The translations under genes and the position numbers were made by a program. 59,940 bases of DNA, taken from IMG/VR virus record IMGVR_UViG_3300021962_000114, positions 1-59,940 of that record. One strand, 5' to 3'. The notes below the pieces were generated by a model, which worked only from the letters and a program-made list of their open reading frames with translations, made no database searches and was not told the DNA's origin. Positions 1 through 8,201 of the stretch are shown piece by piece; positions within the stretch are counted from its first letter, which is position 1; every line of letters starts with the position of its first letter. The DNA comes from a virus.

Positions 1-63
1 CTCAATCATGTTATTCAGATTGGCTTGCGCATTGGCTATATCGGTTGACGTAGGAGTTGCCAT
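1..63 (-). CDS. Partial CDS, N-terminal 21 residues only
   Basis: An ATG on the minus strand at 63 opens a frame (MATPTSTDIANAQ...) that runs off the left edge without a stop. It follows the stop of the upstream minus-strand gene by 5 nt, which fits an operon. Only 21 codons are visible, so no family can be named. By position after the capsid gene it may be another head or neck protein, but this is inference from gene order alone. Confidence 0.55.
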   Translation of the reverse strand, partial: MATPTSTDIANAQANLNNMIE

Positions 64-68
64 AATTT

Positions 69-944
69 TTACCAGTAACGACCTTTGCCTTTGTTGCCCA
101 GACTCTTGATTCTGTGGCTTCTGCAACTCCAATAGCCAGCCGTGGTTCTATCTTTCTTTTGGCTGCACTTGTGACGAGCAGCAAAGCTTTTACGACGGGC
201 TTTGCTACTAGCTCTACTTCTCATATTTGGATCGCCAAATGTTACTTTCTTGATGTTGCCACCCTTGCTTTTGACATACACAGCATACTTTTTTGGACCG
301 CCTGGAGTTCTGAATGGGCGATTCAAATGTACATTCTTGCCACGATGCTTGACTTCCATCATCAAGTCTTCTTCCTCCTCAATAGGAGCATCCAAATATA
401 CTTCTCTACCTTCGTAGATGGCTTTTTTACCCAAATCACTTTCAACCAGTTCTGCGTCTGGATCACACAATTCAATCTTGTTTTGGTGATACAATTCACG
501 AACTTCGTTGATCAATGCAAAATAAGCATCGCTGTAGGTTCTGAATACATTCTCTGTTAGCGACAACTTCTTGACCAAATGATATTCCAATTCCTTGCTG
601 ACTCTGACTTCACTAACCAACTTCATTTCACTCAAACCATCAGTATCATCTTCATTGACCGCACCATATTTTCTTGCAATGTCCATGGCTTGATCCAAAT
701 ATTGATTGGCCATGTCTAAATGATTTTGTCGCTTGGTGTCTTTGGTCATCTTGCTTTTCAATAGATGTGCTTTTTCCATCTTTCTCAAAGCAACATACTT
801 TTGGCGGTCCATCGCATTCGTGATTTGATCTTCGTACCCACCAGATTCTTTGACTGGCTCAAAACCCAGCTTTTCTAGTTCAGATGTGTTAGCAGCTTCA
901 ACTATACATTCTTTAATTAGATCTCTCAATTCGTTGGTGGTCAT
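69..944 (-). CDS. Conserved phage head-region protein with basic Cys-containing C-terminus
   Basis: 291 residues. The N-terminal two thirds are helical and acidic. From about residue 200 a region rich in Lys and Gly leads into a motif FGDPNMRSR followed by SFAARHKC...YWSC, which I remember from structural-gene neighbourhoods of T4-like aquatic phages, where it has no settled function. The paired Cys residues and surrounding His/Arg could bind metal or nucleic acid. The first residues (LRDLIKE, CIVE|A) contain L/I-x-E sites like those cut by T4-type prohead proteases. The gene follows the capsid gene, from which a strong terminator separates it, and has its own TATTTAT-type promoter 5 nt before the ATG. 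A head or vertex role is likely from position; the function is unknown. Confidence 0.8.
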   Translation of the reverse strand: MTTNELRDLIKECIVEAANTSELEKLGFEPVKESGGYEDQITNAMDRQKYVALRKMEKAHLLKSKMTKDTKRQNHLDMANQYLDQAMDIARKYGAVNEDDTDGLSEMKLVSEVRVSKELEYHLVKKLSLTENVFRTYSDAYFALINEVRELYHQNKIELCDPDAELVESDLGKKAIYEGREVYLDAPIEEEEDLMMEVKHRGKNVHLNRPFRTPGGPKKYAVYVKSKGGNIKKVTFGDPNMRSRASSKARRKSFAARHKCSQKKDRTTAGYWSCRSHRIKSLGNKGKGRYW

Positions 945-949
945 ATAGT

Positions 950-958
950 AATAAATAG
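950..958 (-). promoter_or_regulatory. TATTTAT-type promoter motif, 5 nt before ATG
   Basis: The coding strand reads CTATTTATT, then 5 nt, then the ATG at 944. It lies immediately downstream of the terminator that ends the capsid operon. If it acts as the -10 box of a gp55-type promoter, transcription would start at or next to the ATG. Confidence 0.55.
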
Positions 959-988
959 AAAAACCCCAGCCTTGCGACTGGGGTTTTT
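959..988 (-). terminator. Intrinsic terminator after the major capsid gene
   Basis: An 11-bp stem with CCCCAG/CTGGGG core and an 8-nt loop is flanked by T runs on both strands, so it could act in both directions. It sits 25 nt after the capsid gene stop and directly abuts the next promoter motif. Confidence 0.85.
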
Positions 989-1012
989 TGTTTAACTTAT
1001 GTCAACTACTGA

Positions 1013-2755
1013 TTATACAGTGTCGAGGTCTGCGATCAGAACCTTACCATAGAACTCAGGACGCACTACCTTCTTAGCGTAGCGGGTCATCACACCACGG
1101 CGTGGAGTGAAGTTCACTGGATCATAGACCAATGGAGTTTGGATGAGTGGGATGTATGGAGCATACACAGCACCGGTTTCGAGGAAGTTGTTTCCACGGA
1201 AACCAACCAAAATCACGTTGTCGGTCATGTATGGGTTCTTGTATACTTGGAAGCGACTTGCGAAGCTACCAACACGGCTGACACCCATTGCGAACTTTGC
1301 TTGGTCACCGTCAGTGTTCACAACGTAACCTGGAATAGATTCCAAGATAGTTGCTACGTCTGGCGAACATACCAAGAAGTTAGCACCACCACGTAGAGTC
1401 AATTGGTGAATCTTGTTAGAGACCTTTTGGATCTTGTTACCAAGAGTTTGATACCAAGTGCTCTTGACATATGCAGTGCGGTTAGCAGATGCATTGGTCA
1501 AGCGGGTGAAGCTTGCAACGTCGGTGACTGGATCAACAGTCTTGGTGAACTCAGTACCGATTTGAGCAGACCATGCTTCGGTGGTGACACCGGTCACGGA
1601 CTCGTTCAACATGTCGAGGATTTCGAGGTCGATTTCCATCGATACGTACTCAGACAACAGTGCAGTCAATTCTGCTTCTGCGTCAATGCTGTGGTAAGCA
1701 TTCAAGTCTTGAGCCAATTCTGGGGTCCAGACAGCCTTCAACTTACGAGTCTTGGCAACGATTGGTTCGCTCTTGAGGTCGAGGTTGACTTCAGGAATAC
1801 CGATATCGGTGTCAATGTTTTGGTAAGGTTGATTGTTGCTTGTACCAGAACCTTCACCAGCAGTCTTGCCTGCTTCAAAGTCACCACGGAGGTTGTCCGA
1901 AGGTTGAACAGTGTAGTTCAGTACAAGATTGTTAGGATGTGCAGCCAAACCAGAGGTTGCAGTGAACAAGTTGATTTGATAGTATGGGTTTGCCAAGCTA
2001 CCAGTGTTAACTGCGGTTGCATAGGTGTTGAGGATCGTCAATGCAGCACCACCAGCTTGTGCTTGGAACGAACGAACTGCGTTCAAGTCAACATTCCATG
2101 CATTGCCAGTGTTTGCACTAGCACCTGCTTGAGTGTTGTCGTCCAAGTTGAAAGTGACCTTATAAACACCAGAAACGATGTTGGTCACAGGATCAACAGA
2201 AGAACTGAATTGATCAGCGTATTGCAAATCGTTCCAGCTTGCGCTGGTTACGTTTGCATAGTTTGCAGCAAATGCAGAGCTAGAAACGGTACGCTCAGAG
2301 TACGCATAGCGACCTTGACCGTATAGACCGTTTACTGCTGCGTTGGTAGAACCAAGCTTCTTTTGGGTACCACCGAACAAGCTTTCGCCTGGGCGATGTC
2401 CAAGATGGTTGGTAGAACCATACTTGAAGTCCAGATAGAAGATCAGACCGCTTGGGAGGTTCATTGGTTGAACCGAGACGAACTCCTTAGCAGCGATCTC
2501 AGCAAATACACGACGAACGAGTGGGAGAGCTACGCCTGCCCATTGTTCGCTGTTTGCGCTGGTACCAGTTGAACTTGCTTCAGTAAGCAATTGATTTGCT
2601 TGGTTTTCCAAGAGGATAGACATGTGAGCACGTTCGATGCCTTGGCAGCTTTCGAGCAGACCTGTCTTTTCCCACTTTTGTTGAAGACCACGGGTTTCAG
2701 CCATCAGCTTAGCCTGTGGGTTTTGATTGTTTGTCAATAGACTTTTTACATCCAT
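1013..2755 (-). CDS. 23: Major capsid protein (T4 gp23-like)
   Basis: Forms the hexameric lattice of the head shell. The 580-residue product contains the family block ALPLVRRVFAEIAAKEFVSVQPMN (positions about 73-96) with PSGLIFYLDFKYG after it, as in T4 gp23. An L-T-E|A site at residues 57-60 matches the site where T4 gp21 removes the gp23 N-terminal propeptide (LTE|A), so the mature protein should start near residue 60. I chose the ATG at 2755 rather than an upstream start at 2800 because AGGAA lies 7 nt before it and the extra 15 residues look non-conserved. The scaffold gene lies directly upstream (50 nt), and a strong terminator follows, giving the T4 order 21-22-23. Somewhat longer than T4 gp23 (521 aa). 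Confidence 0.96.
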   Translation of the reverse strand: MDVKSLLTNNQNPQAKLMAETRGLQQKWEKTGLLESCQGIERAHMSILLENQANQLLTEASSTGTSANSEQWAGVALPLVRRVFAEIAAKEFVSVQPMNLPSGLIFYLDFKYGSTNHLGHRPGESLFGGTQKKLGSTNAAVNGLYGQGRYAYSERTVSSSAFAANYANVTSASWNDLQYADQFSSSVDPVTNIVSGVYKVTFNLDDNTQAGASANTGNAWNVDLNAVRSFQAQAGGAALTILNTYATAVNTGSLANPYYQINLFTATSGLAAHPNNLVLNYTVQPSDNLRGDFEAGKTAGEGSGTSNNQPYQNIDTDIGIPEVNLDLKSEPIVAKTRKLKAVWTPELAQDLNAYHSIDAEAELTALLSEYVSMEIDLEILDMLNESVTGVTTEAWSAQIGTEFTKTVDPVTDVASFTRLTNASANRTAYVKSTWYQTLGNKIQKVSNKIHQLTLRGGANFLVCSPDVATILESIPGYVVNTDGDQAKFAMGVSRVGSFASRFQVYKNPYMTDNVILVGFRGNNFLETGAVYAPYIPLIQTPLVYDPVNFTPRRGVMTRYAKKVVRPEFYGKVLIADLDTV

Positions 2756-2805
2756 AATATTTCCTATCTCTTTATCTGTTAGTTTGTTGGTTACTCGCAA
2801 ACAAA

Positions 2806-3924
2806 TTACTTCTTGATTCCTGCGAGTTTTTGGAATCGTGAAGTCATCACATCAGCTTGAGGTTCCACAATTGCGGAGTCAGGCTTTGTTGATGGTACTG
2901 GTTTGCTTGCCAAACCTTCGGTGATAGTCGAGACAGTTGCATTGGTAGAAGTCTTCTTCTTGGCAACCGATCCACCGGCATTAAATGATTCGGCCAAAAC
3001 GGTATATGCAAGCTTGATTTCACGCAATGTCTTGGTGAGATCAAACGTGCTGATGACCTTCAACTTTTGGTCTTCGGTCAAATTCTTGTTCTTGAACAGC
3101 TTGTTGGTGTACAACAGCTTTGCGTTCAAAATGTTGCTTTCTTCAAGAACAGTCTTGACATAGCGCAAACCTTCGTTTGCTTCTGCCAATTGCTTCTTGA
3201 GAGATTCGTTTTCTTCGCTCAAAGCAACAAGTGCTTCAGCGATTTCTTCTGGAGTGATGTCCATATCACCGCATTCTTCACAGTCTTCACCTTCGGATGG
3301 CGAAGGAACTTGACCTGGCACTGGAGCAACTGGTGCTGGTGCTGCGGCAACTGGAGCCACTGGTGCTGCTGGAGCAGCTACAGGAGCAGTAGGATCAACG
3401 GCAACTGGTGCTGCTGCGCCTTCTTCTTCAAGTTCAGCAAGCAATTCATCCAAGTTAATCTCGGCTTGCTCGTCAACCTTTTCCTTTTCGTCTTCTTCCT
3501 TCTCGCCCTTTTCTTCCTTCTCTTCGGCTACAACTGGTGCCGAACCGTCGGATTCAAGCTCTGCGAGAATTTCATCCAACTCTTCGCTGGTGATTTCAGT
3601 GCCCTCTTCCATGGTAGCATCAAATTCTTGCTTACCTGCTGGAGTGGTGTTTTTCTTAGCAGCAGTAGATGGTTGAACTGGATGTTGCTTAGAAGCTTCA
3701 TTACCATGTTCCTTACCAATGTTTGAAGATGCAAGCTTTTCTTCGATCTTGCCTTCTTCGTTACCTGCTTCGTCTTGTTGCTCTGCGTCTTCCTTGAGTT
3801 TGTCCGCAAACATTTCTTTCATGCTCTTGGCAAAGTTTTCCTCAAGGAAGGTTTTTGCGTTAGCAATTGCAGTATCACGTACTGCCTTTGCGTCAGCAAT
3901 GCTTTCTTTCAATAGATCGCTCAT
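2806..3924 (-). CDS. 22: Prohead core scaffolding protein (T4 gp22-like)
   Basis: Internal scaffold around which the shell assembles and which the prohead protease degrades. The 372 residues are very acidic, with a Pro/Ala/Val-rich low-complexity stretch at about 170-205 and two repeats of the form ELDEILAELE. The C-terminal third has the gp22-type segment (LLYTNKLFK, LTEDQKLKVI, TLREIKLAYTVLAES). An AGGAAAGG ribosome site lies about 10 nt before the ATG, unlike the leaderless-looking neighbours. Many L-x-E sites fit cleavage by the protease encoded further upstream. Its place directly before the capsid gene is the T4 order. The first residues (MSDLLKES) resemble the L-x-E-ending tags of other head proteins here. 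Confidence 0.9.
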   Translation of the reverse strand: MSDLLKESIADAKAVRDTAIANAKTFLEENFAKSMKEMFADKLKEDAEQQDEAGNEEGKIEEKLASSNIGKEHGNEASKQHPVQPSTAAKKNTTPAGKQEFDATMEEGTEITSEELDEILAELESDGSAPVVAEEKEEKGEKEEDEKEKVDEQAEINLDELLAELEEEGAAAPVAVDPTAPVAAPAAPVAPVAAAPAPVAPVPGQVPSPSEGEDCEECGDMDITPEEIAEALVALSEENESLKKQLAEANEGLRYVKTVLEESNILNAKLLYTNKLFKNKNLTEDQKLKVISTFDLTKTLREIKLAYTVLAESFNAGGSVAKKKTSTNATVSTITEGLASKPVPSTKPDSAIVEPQADVMTSRFQKLAGIKK

Positions 3925-4020
3925 ATTAAGTTATACCTTTCCTATTATTGTTGTGAAGTTATTGGAGAACTCCAAAGAAGATGTGTTTGCACTGACATCA
4001 AAGACGTTGATGTATTTGAT

Positions 4021-4030
4021 AATAAATATT
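4021..4030 (-). promoter_or_regulatory. Candidate late promoter for scaffold-capsid operon
   Basis: The minus strand reads AATATTTATT, close to the TATTTATA-like motif seen at other operon starts but about 96 nt before the scaffold ATG, which leaves a leader with a proper ribosome site. The same intergenic region also holds a TATAAATAG on the minus strand (4061-4069), which is the T4 late box in its usual orientation. Either could drive gp22-gp23. Confidence 0.35.
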
Positions 4031-4060
4031 GTATAAAATTCATAAATCACAATTTTTTTG

Positions 4061-4070
4061 CTATTTATAG
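4061..4070 (+). promoter_or_regulatory. TATTTATA promoter motif, 5 nt before plus-strand ATG
   Basis: CTATTTATAG on the plus strand precedes the ATG at 4075; counted from the end of TATTTATA the gap is 5 nt. No ribosome binding site fits between. Read on the other strand it is TATAAATAG, so it could also serve the divergent scaffold operon. Confidence 0.55.
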
Positions 4071-4074
4071 ATGT

Positions 4075-4671
4075 ATGCCAGCACAAAGCGAAAAACAAGC
4101 ACGATATTTCCGACTCGTCAGAGCGGTTCAAAAAGGAGATGTTCCTGCAAAGGACGTATCACCTGCACTGCGCAAAACAGCAAAAAGCATCAGTGCAAAA
4201 GCAGCAAAAGATTTCACCAAACTGAAAGAAATTCTTGCGCAATTGAGCGAAGAAGAATACAGCACCAGCAAAATGAAAGAAGTGGAGCCAGGCAAAACTT
4301 TTGATCAAGTGTTGGGAGAAAACGCTGGTCTACCATTCGACAAAAAAGAATTGTTGTCGTTTCAAGAAAAGCAAAATGGATTTGGTGGATTTGGTAAAGT
4401 AAACTTTGTACACAAAAAGAGCACCAACGAAATCAGTGCTGAACTCAACAGCAACGAAAGCAACAAAGTGTATGTGTTCAAAAAGTTGTCCAACAACAAA
4501 CACGAAGGTATGAGAAACTATGCTTGCTTTGTTGAGATGCGCAGCAGCAGCGATGAAAAACAACAACCAAAAATTGTATACACTCTCAGCACAATTTTTG
4601 ACGACAAAGACAGTGACAAAACCAAAGTATTGACAGACTTCATTGATAGAATCAACTCATATGGACTATAA
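4075..4671 (+). CDS. Small basic phage protein, DUF3008-like N-terminus
   Basis: 198 residues. The N-terminus (MPAQSEKQARYFRLVRAVQKGDV) resembles the short helix-turn found at the start of the small DUF3008-type phage proteins. The remainder has a Gly-rich FGGFGKVNF segment and a beta-rich C-terminal half with no recognisable enzyme motif. It is one of only three plus-strand genes in the window and is divergent from the scaffold gene. It overlaps the next gene by 11 nt, so the two are probably co-expressed. Function unknown. Confidence 0.75.
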   Translation: MPAQSEKQARYFRLVRAVQKGDVPAKDVSPALRKTAKSISAKAAKDFTKLKEILAQLSEEEYSTSKMKEVEPGKTFDQVLGENAGLPFDKKELLSFQEKQNGFGGFGKVNFVHKKSTNEISAELNSNESNKVYVFKKLSNNKHEGMRNYACFVEMRSSSDEKQQPKIVYTLSTIFDDKDSDKTKVLTDFIDRINSYGL

Positions 4672-5029
4672 AAACCTATACTCGCAAGTAAGACTCGGCA
4701 ACTTTTTGAAAAAATACACAGATGGTGTTGCCGAAGAAGAACCAAAATACAAGTTGATTGACATTGATCATCCAAACGGTTGGAACTTCAATGAAATTGA
4801 TACGTTGGGTGATATGGGCTTCAAGATCGACAACGATACCGACATGGTATGCGAAGTTGATGTGCCATCGATTGAACTAGAAAACCACAAGATTCCAGTC
4901 AAGGTATACAAAAACGAAGACGGGTATGTCCTTGAGACAACCCGCCGTTACGTATTTGAATCTTTTGATAAGATGCTTGAGTTTATTGACTCAATTCCAT
5001 CTGATTTGAAAACTCAGAGATTGCAATAA
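4661..5029 (+). CDS. Hypothetical acidic protein
   Basis: 122 residues starting at the ATG at 4661, inside the end of the preceding plus-strand gene. A TTG at 4643 in the same frame is possible but less likely. The protein is acidic, with the look of a small alpha/beta domain (IDIDHPNGWNFNEIDTLGDMGF, then two beta-like stretches). No family recognised. Its stop lies 1 nt from the stop of the convergent minus-strand gene, with no terminator hairpin visible between them. Confidence 0.72.
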   Translation: MDYKNLYSQVRLGNFLKKYTDGVAEEEPKYKLIDIDHPNGWNFNEIDTLGDMGFKIDNDTDMVCEVDVPSIELENHKIPVKVYKNEDGYVLETTRRYVFESFDKMLEFIDSIPSDLKTQRLQ

Positions 5030-5030
5030 C

Positions 5031-5504
5031 TTATTGACCTGCTGAGTGAGGTTCTTGAGGAAAGTTTGGCCCCAAGCTTACAGGTGCACCATCAGTTTGT
5101 GTTTGATAAGCTTTTGGTGCTTCTTGAATAGGATCAGCAATTTCAAAATAGCGTTCCAAACGAACACCACATTCTTCATACAACATCTCTAGTTGTTGTT
5201 CAATTGCTTTGATCTTGTGTGCTTCTTCGTATAGCTTGGAAGCACACTTTTTGATTTCCTTCATGTCACGCTCAACCATCTTGGCTTCCATCCATTCACG
5301 GCACTCTTTCAAAGCATAACGCTCTGCCAAGTTGACAGCTTCCATAATCTTACCAGCAGTCTCATATACAGCTTCAGCCTTGAGTGACTTGCGATATTGA
5401 TTGTAAGCTTTGATGGTTTCACGCAGCTTTACCTTCTCCTCTTTGGTCAAAGGAGCATATGCTGTTTCGGTTGAATTTTCTACGAGATGTTTTAGCTTGA
5501 TCAT
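5031..5504 (-). CDS. Alpha-helical head-region protein with L-x-E N-terminal tag
   Basis: 157 residues, nearly all charged helix up to about residue 125, then a Pro/Gln-rich tail. The first ten residues (MIKLKHLVEN) match the pattern of short tags ending in L-x-E in the neighbouring head genes, as in T4 internal head proteins and prohead core proteins. It lies between the prohead protease and scaffold genes. T4 has small prohead core proteins (gp67, gp68) near this place, just upstream of gp21, but I see no sequence match to those and offer only a positional analogy. Confidence 0.75.
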   Translation of the reverse strand: MIKLKHLVENSTETAYAPLTKEEKVKLRETIKAYNQYRKSLKAEAVYETAGKIMEAVNLAERYALKECREWMEAKMVERDMKEIKKCASKLYEEAHKIKAIEQQLEMLYEECGVRLERYFEIADPIQEAPKAYQTQTDGAPVSLGPNFPQEPHSAGQ

Positions 5505-5508
5505 ATGC

Positions 5509-5517
5509 TATAAATAG
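5509..5517 (-). promoter_or_regulatory. TATTTATA promoter motif, 4 nt before ATG
   Basis: The coding strand reads CTATTTATA, GCAT, then the ATG at 5504. The motif fills most of the 22-nt gap after the protease gene stop, and there is no ribosome binding site. Confidence 0.55.
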
Positions 5518-5526
5518 GGTTCAAAA

Positions 5527-6135
5527 TTACAATTCTGAAATAATATCACGAATGATTCTTTCAATATTGCTGTATGGGTTTACGATTTTGTTGGTGACAG
5601 GAACAATGCTTTCATCAAGCTTGCCTTGTGGATACATGAATGCACCTTGAGTCGAAGGATTGCTTACAAAGTCAAACGCAATCAAATCAAAATCATCTTG
5701 TACAACATCTGCGCCTTCACGCATGTCTTTCTTGACGCTACCCAGACCACGGCTACTGATACCCAATAGAATACCAGCCTTGAGAAGATCTTTTAGAATA
5801 TTACCACTTGGTGTAGGTAGAATTTCTACAGTACCCACCAAGTCATCGCCGTCCCAGCCCATATCAACGATATTGTGGCTGACATTTTTTAGGTTGACCA
5901 CCGAAGATTCTGGGTGATCCAATTCTCCCATGGCACGACGTTGCTTCACAAAGTTGTCCATATACTTTGTGGCTTCACGCTCAAGAATTTCTTTTGGATA
6001 TACACGTCCATTTTGATTCTTGGCGTCTGCACGTTGCAATGTGCCGGTTACAAGTACCTTGCCACTCGAAAGCGATTCGTTTAACGAACCTTTCTTAAAC
6101 TCAAATGGTAGTACATCAATCAGTATGTTTTTCAT
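5527..6135 (-). CDS. 21: Prohead core protease (T4 gp21-like)
   Basis: Serine protease that matures the prohead by cutting scaffold, capsid and internal proteins after L/I-x-E. At 202 residues it has the expected size. The catalytic His is in GELDHPE (His74) and the catalytic Ser is in GISSRG (Ser127 or Ser128). The N-terminal NGRVYPKEIL block and the C-terminal DFVSNPSTQGAFM block are also typical of the family. The start overlaps or abuts the preceding gene stop (3 nt gap), so it is translated as part of the gp20-to-gp21 operon. Its presence supports the L-x-E processing proposed for capsid and other head proteins in this window. Confidence 0.95.
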   Translation of the reverse strand: MKNILIDVLPFEFKKGSLNESLSSGKVLVTGTLQRADAKNQNGRVYPKEILEREATKYMDNFVKQRRAMGELDHPESSVVNLKNVSHNIVDMGWDGDDLVGTVEILPTPSGNILKDLLKAGILLGISSRGLGSVKKDMREGADVVQDDFDLIAFDFVSNPSTQGAFMYPQGKLDESIVPVTNKIVNPYSNIERIIRDIISEL

Positions 6136-6138
6136 AAA

Positions 6139-7290
6139 TTACGCTGTTGGTGCTGGTTGTGCCGCAGGTTTTTCTTCTGGCTTTGGAGCAGGTTCATCGC
6201 TGGTTGCGGTGTTGCTTGGAGCAGTCGAAGATTGTTTGCTTGGATCAACCAATGCCTTAGATTTTGCAATCTGATATTGGTCCTTTGGTTTTACATCAGC
6301 AGGACCAAGAATTCTAATTTTGTAACCAGGCTTCACAAAGAACTTCGCAGCCTTTTGTTTGTTTTCTTCACGACCCAAAATAATGATCACATAGCGATCA
6401 TAATAATAATCAATGTTTACACCAGTCACGTTGATGGTGTAATCTGTTTCGGGTTGTTTGAATCCCTTACTTGCACGAACCACAATCTTTTTGTTTAGAA
6501 TGTGATCTTGAATTTCTTTTTGAAGCTTCAGCTTCAGATCCTCGGTGCTGTTTTTTAGCTGAGTATCAAATTGAGTAAAATCTGGTTGTAGATTGTAGGT
6601 TTGAACTTGTACACTTGGTTCGGCTTTTGGTGCAGCTTGTGCCGCAGGTTGAGCAGCTTGAGGTGCTGGTTGTGGTGCAGCAGGTGCTGGTTGAGGTGCA
6701 GCATCAGCTTCGTTCATGCGAAAACGACGAAATCGAATACCATTCAAACCTTCAACGATTTTGGAAATTTTTTTGAACTTCGTATCAACTTCTGTGAAAG
6801 GAAGTTGTCCTTGCTTATATCCAGCCAAACCTGGATCAAGCTCTGGATCGCCATGTTGTGGCAAGCCATTAGCATCCAACCAGCTATCCACTGGCTCAAT
6901 GTTTTGTGCTGGAGTTACATATGCTGGTTCGCTATACATTTGATTTTCCAACGACAAGTCTTTGTCTCTTGGAACATTCTTTGCCAACTTATAACCAAGC
7001 TGGGTAGCAGCACGAACGTTGCCTGGACCACGCTTGCTAAACGCAAACGGAGTCATCACACCACCTACAGCACTGGTTGTGGTAGCTTCATTTTTGTTGA
7101 GAATTTGATCCTTGACTTTTTTTTCAATGTTTGCTCGCAACTCGGGGCTGATTTTGTCTGCGTGAGCTTGAAGCCAAGAATAGTATTGCTCTTTGTCAAT
7201 ACGTGCAAGTTCGCTATCACGGTACATTTTAGCGTACTGTTTAACGATGTCTCTGAATGGATCGCCTGATTCTTTAAGAAGCTTTTTCAT
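6139..7290 (-). CDS. Head-region protein with Ala/Pro/Gln linker, unknown function
   Basis: 383 residues from the ATG at 7290 (an in-frame TTG lies two codons upstream). It begins MKKLLKES, an L-x-E tag like those of other head proteins here. Residues 10-195 form a mixed helical region, followed by a low-complexity Ala/Pro/Gln linker (about 198-228), then a compact alpha/beta domain (about 230-345) containing KKIVVRASKG and VIIILGREENKQKAAKFF, and a Pro/Ala/Lys tail. The start overlaps the preceding gene by 17 nt. Position between portal and protease suggests a prohead or internal head component. No enzyme motif recognised. Confidence 0.8.
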   Translation of the reverse strand: MKKLLKESGDPFRDIVKQYAKMYRDSELARIDKEQYYSWLQAHADKISPELRANIEKKVKDQILNKNEATTTSAVGGVMTPFAFSKRGPGNVRAATQLGYKLAKNVPRDKDLSLENQMYSEPAYVTPAQNIEPVDSWLDANGLPQHGDPELDPGLAGYKQGQLPFTEVDTKFKKISKIVEGLNGIRFRRFRMNEADAAPQPAPAAPQPAPQAAQPAAQAAPKAEPSVQVQTYNLQPDFTQFDTQLKNSTEDLKLKLQKEIQDHILNKKIVVRASKGFKQPETDYTINVTGVNIDYYYDRYVIIILGREENKQKAAKFFVKPGYKIRILGPADVKPKDQYQIAKSKALVDPSKQSSTAPSNTATSDEPAPKPEEKPAAQPAPTA

Positions 7291-8146
7291 TGGCAAGGCT
7301 ATTCAATTCTTCAATCAACTCATATGCACTAAGCAAACTGGTCAATTGATTTTCTTTGACTACACCATTGATGGTTTTGTTTGCAAGCTGCGCAATGGTT
7401 TCATTGAGCTTGATTTTAATAACATCACTCTTTACCAAAATAGAACGTTCTTTCAATGCGGTAGAAACACGCTTGTATTCCTTGTTTACAAATTCAGTAA
7501 ACTTGGTTGTATTGGATACGTTGGTAATGAATGCTTTGAGCAATTGCTTTTGAGAAGGAAGTAGAGATGCGTACTTCTTGTTGAAGTTTTCGATCAAGAA
7601 CTTGTAAGCGAGAAGCTTGACCTCAGCGGGTTGAGAACTATATACGTCAAGTGTAGGCTCCTCGGATTTCTTTTCTCGTATCAAACTTTCGATTACACAC
7701 TCTCTGGCTTCTACCAGTTCTTCCACATCAAATTTTTGCTCGGTGCTGGTTTGATTCTCAAACAGCTTGTAGACACTGGCATACAGCTTGTAGTTTGGAA
7801 TTTTGTTTTTGAGAAATTCGTCAATGTTGAATTGTGCTTTGATCTCTTTGATCAAGTTGTACTTTTCAGCATTTAGATCACGCTCGTTTAGTTTGGAACG
7901 AGCTTGAAGAACAACATTGATAATACGATCTGCGGTCTCGGCATTCTTAGATGATTGACTAACAACAAAATTGTAGAGTTGAAACTCTTTACCCAGTGAC
8001 GTGCCTTCATTAAAATACTTGAACATCAAGTTCTTGGTGAAAGATTCATCACGCCCAGCCAAAATATCTGCGGTGATTTGACGAGTAAGCAGCTCAAATA
8101 ATACTCCGCTGTTCTTAAACTTCGAATGTTTAGCTTTCTTACGCAT
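7274..8146 (-). CDS. Conserved phage protein next to portal gene
   Basis: 290 residues, almost entirely helical and rich in Lys, Asn and Leu. The opening KHSKFKNSGVLFELLTRQITADIL is a block that I recall from T4-like aquatic phages at the same place beside gp20 and gp21, where it is annotated only as a conserved phage protein. No catalytic motif is visible. It lies in the operon portal - this gene - 6139 gene - protease, so a role in prohead initiation or core assembly is a reasonable guess. It has a TATTTATA motif 14 nt upstream. Confidence 0.82.
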   Translation of the reverse strand: MRKKAKHSKFKNSGVLFELLTRQITADILAGRDESFTKNLMFKYFNEGTSLGKEFQLYNFVVSQSSKNAETADRIINVVLQARSKLNERDLNAEKYNLIKEIKAQFNIDEFLKNKIPNYKLYASVYKLFENQTSTEQKFDVEELVEARECVIESLIREKKSEEPTLDVYSSQPAEVKLLAYKFLIENFNKKYASLLPSQKQLLKAFITNVSNTTKFTEFVNKEYKRVSTALKERSILVKSDVIKIKLNETIAQLANKTINGVVKENQLTSLLSAYELIEELNSLANEKAS

Positions 8147-8160
8147 ATAGTTCTATTAAA

Positions 8161-8169
8161 TATAAATAT
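8161..8169 (-). promoter_or_regulatory. TATTTATA promoter motif, 14 nt before ATG
   Basis: The coding strand reads ATATTTATA, then 14 nt (TTTAATAGAACTAT), then the ATG at 8146. The gap is longer than the 4-5 nt usual in this window and would leave a very short leader. Confidence 0.4.
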
Positions 8170-8201
8170 ATTGAATTTTACAAAATCATCATGAATTATG
8201 G

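Noticed and set aside
114-560. Plus-strand open frames opposite the minus-strand head genes (here and at many other places)
   Set aside because: Low-complexity, Phe/Ile/Cys-rich products with no start signals, lying exactly opposite well-supported genes.
1403-2326. Long plus-strand frame opposite the capsid gene
   Set aside because: Antisense to gp23, which has clear homology and a ribosome site; product looks random.
5027-5033. Possible terminator between convergent genes ending at 5029 and 5031
   Set aside because: No inverted repeat or T run is present.
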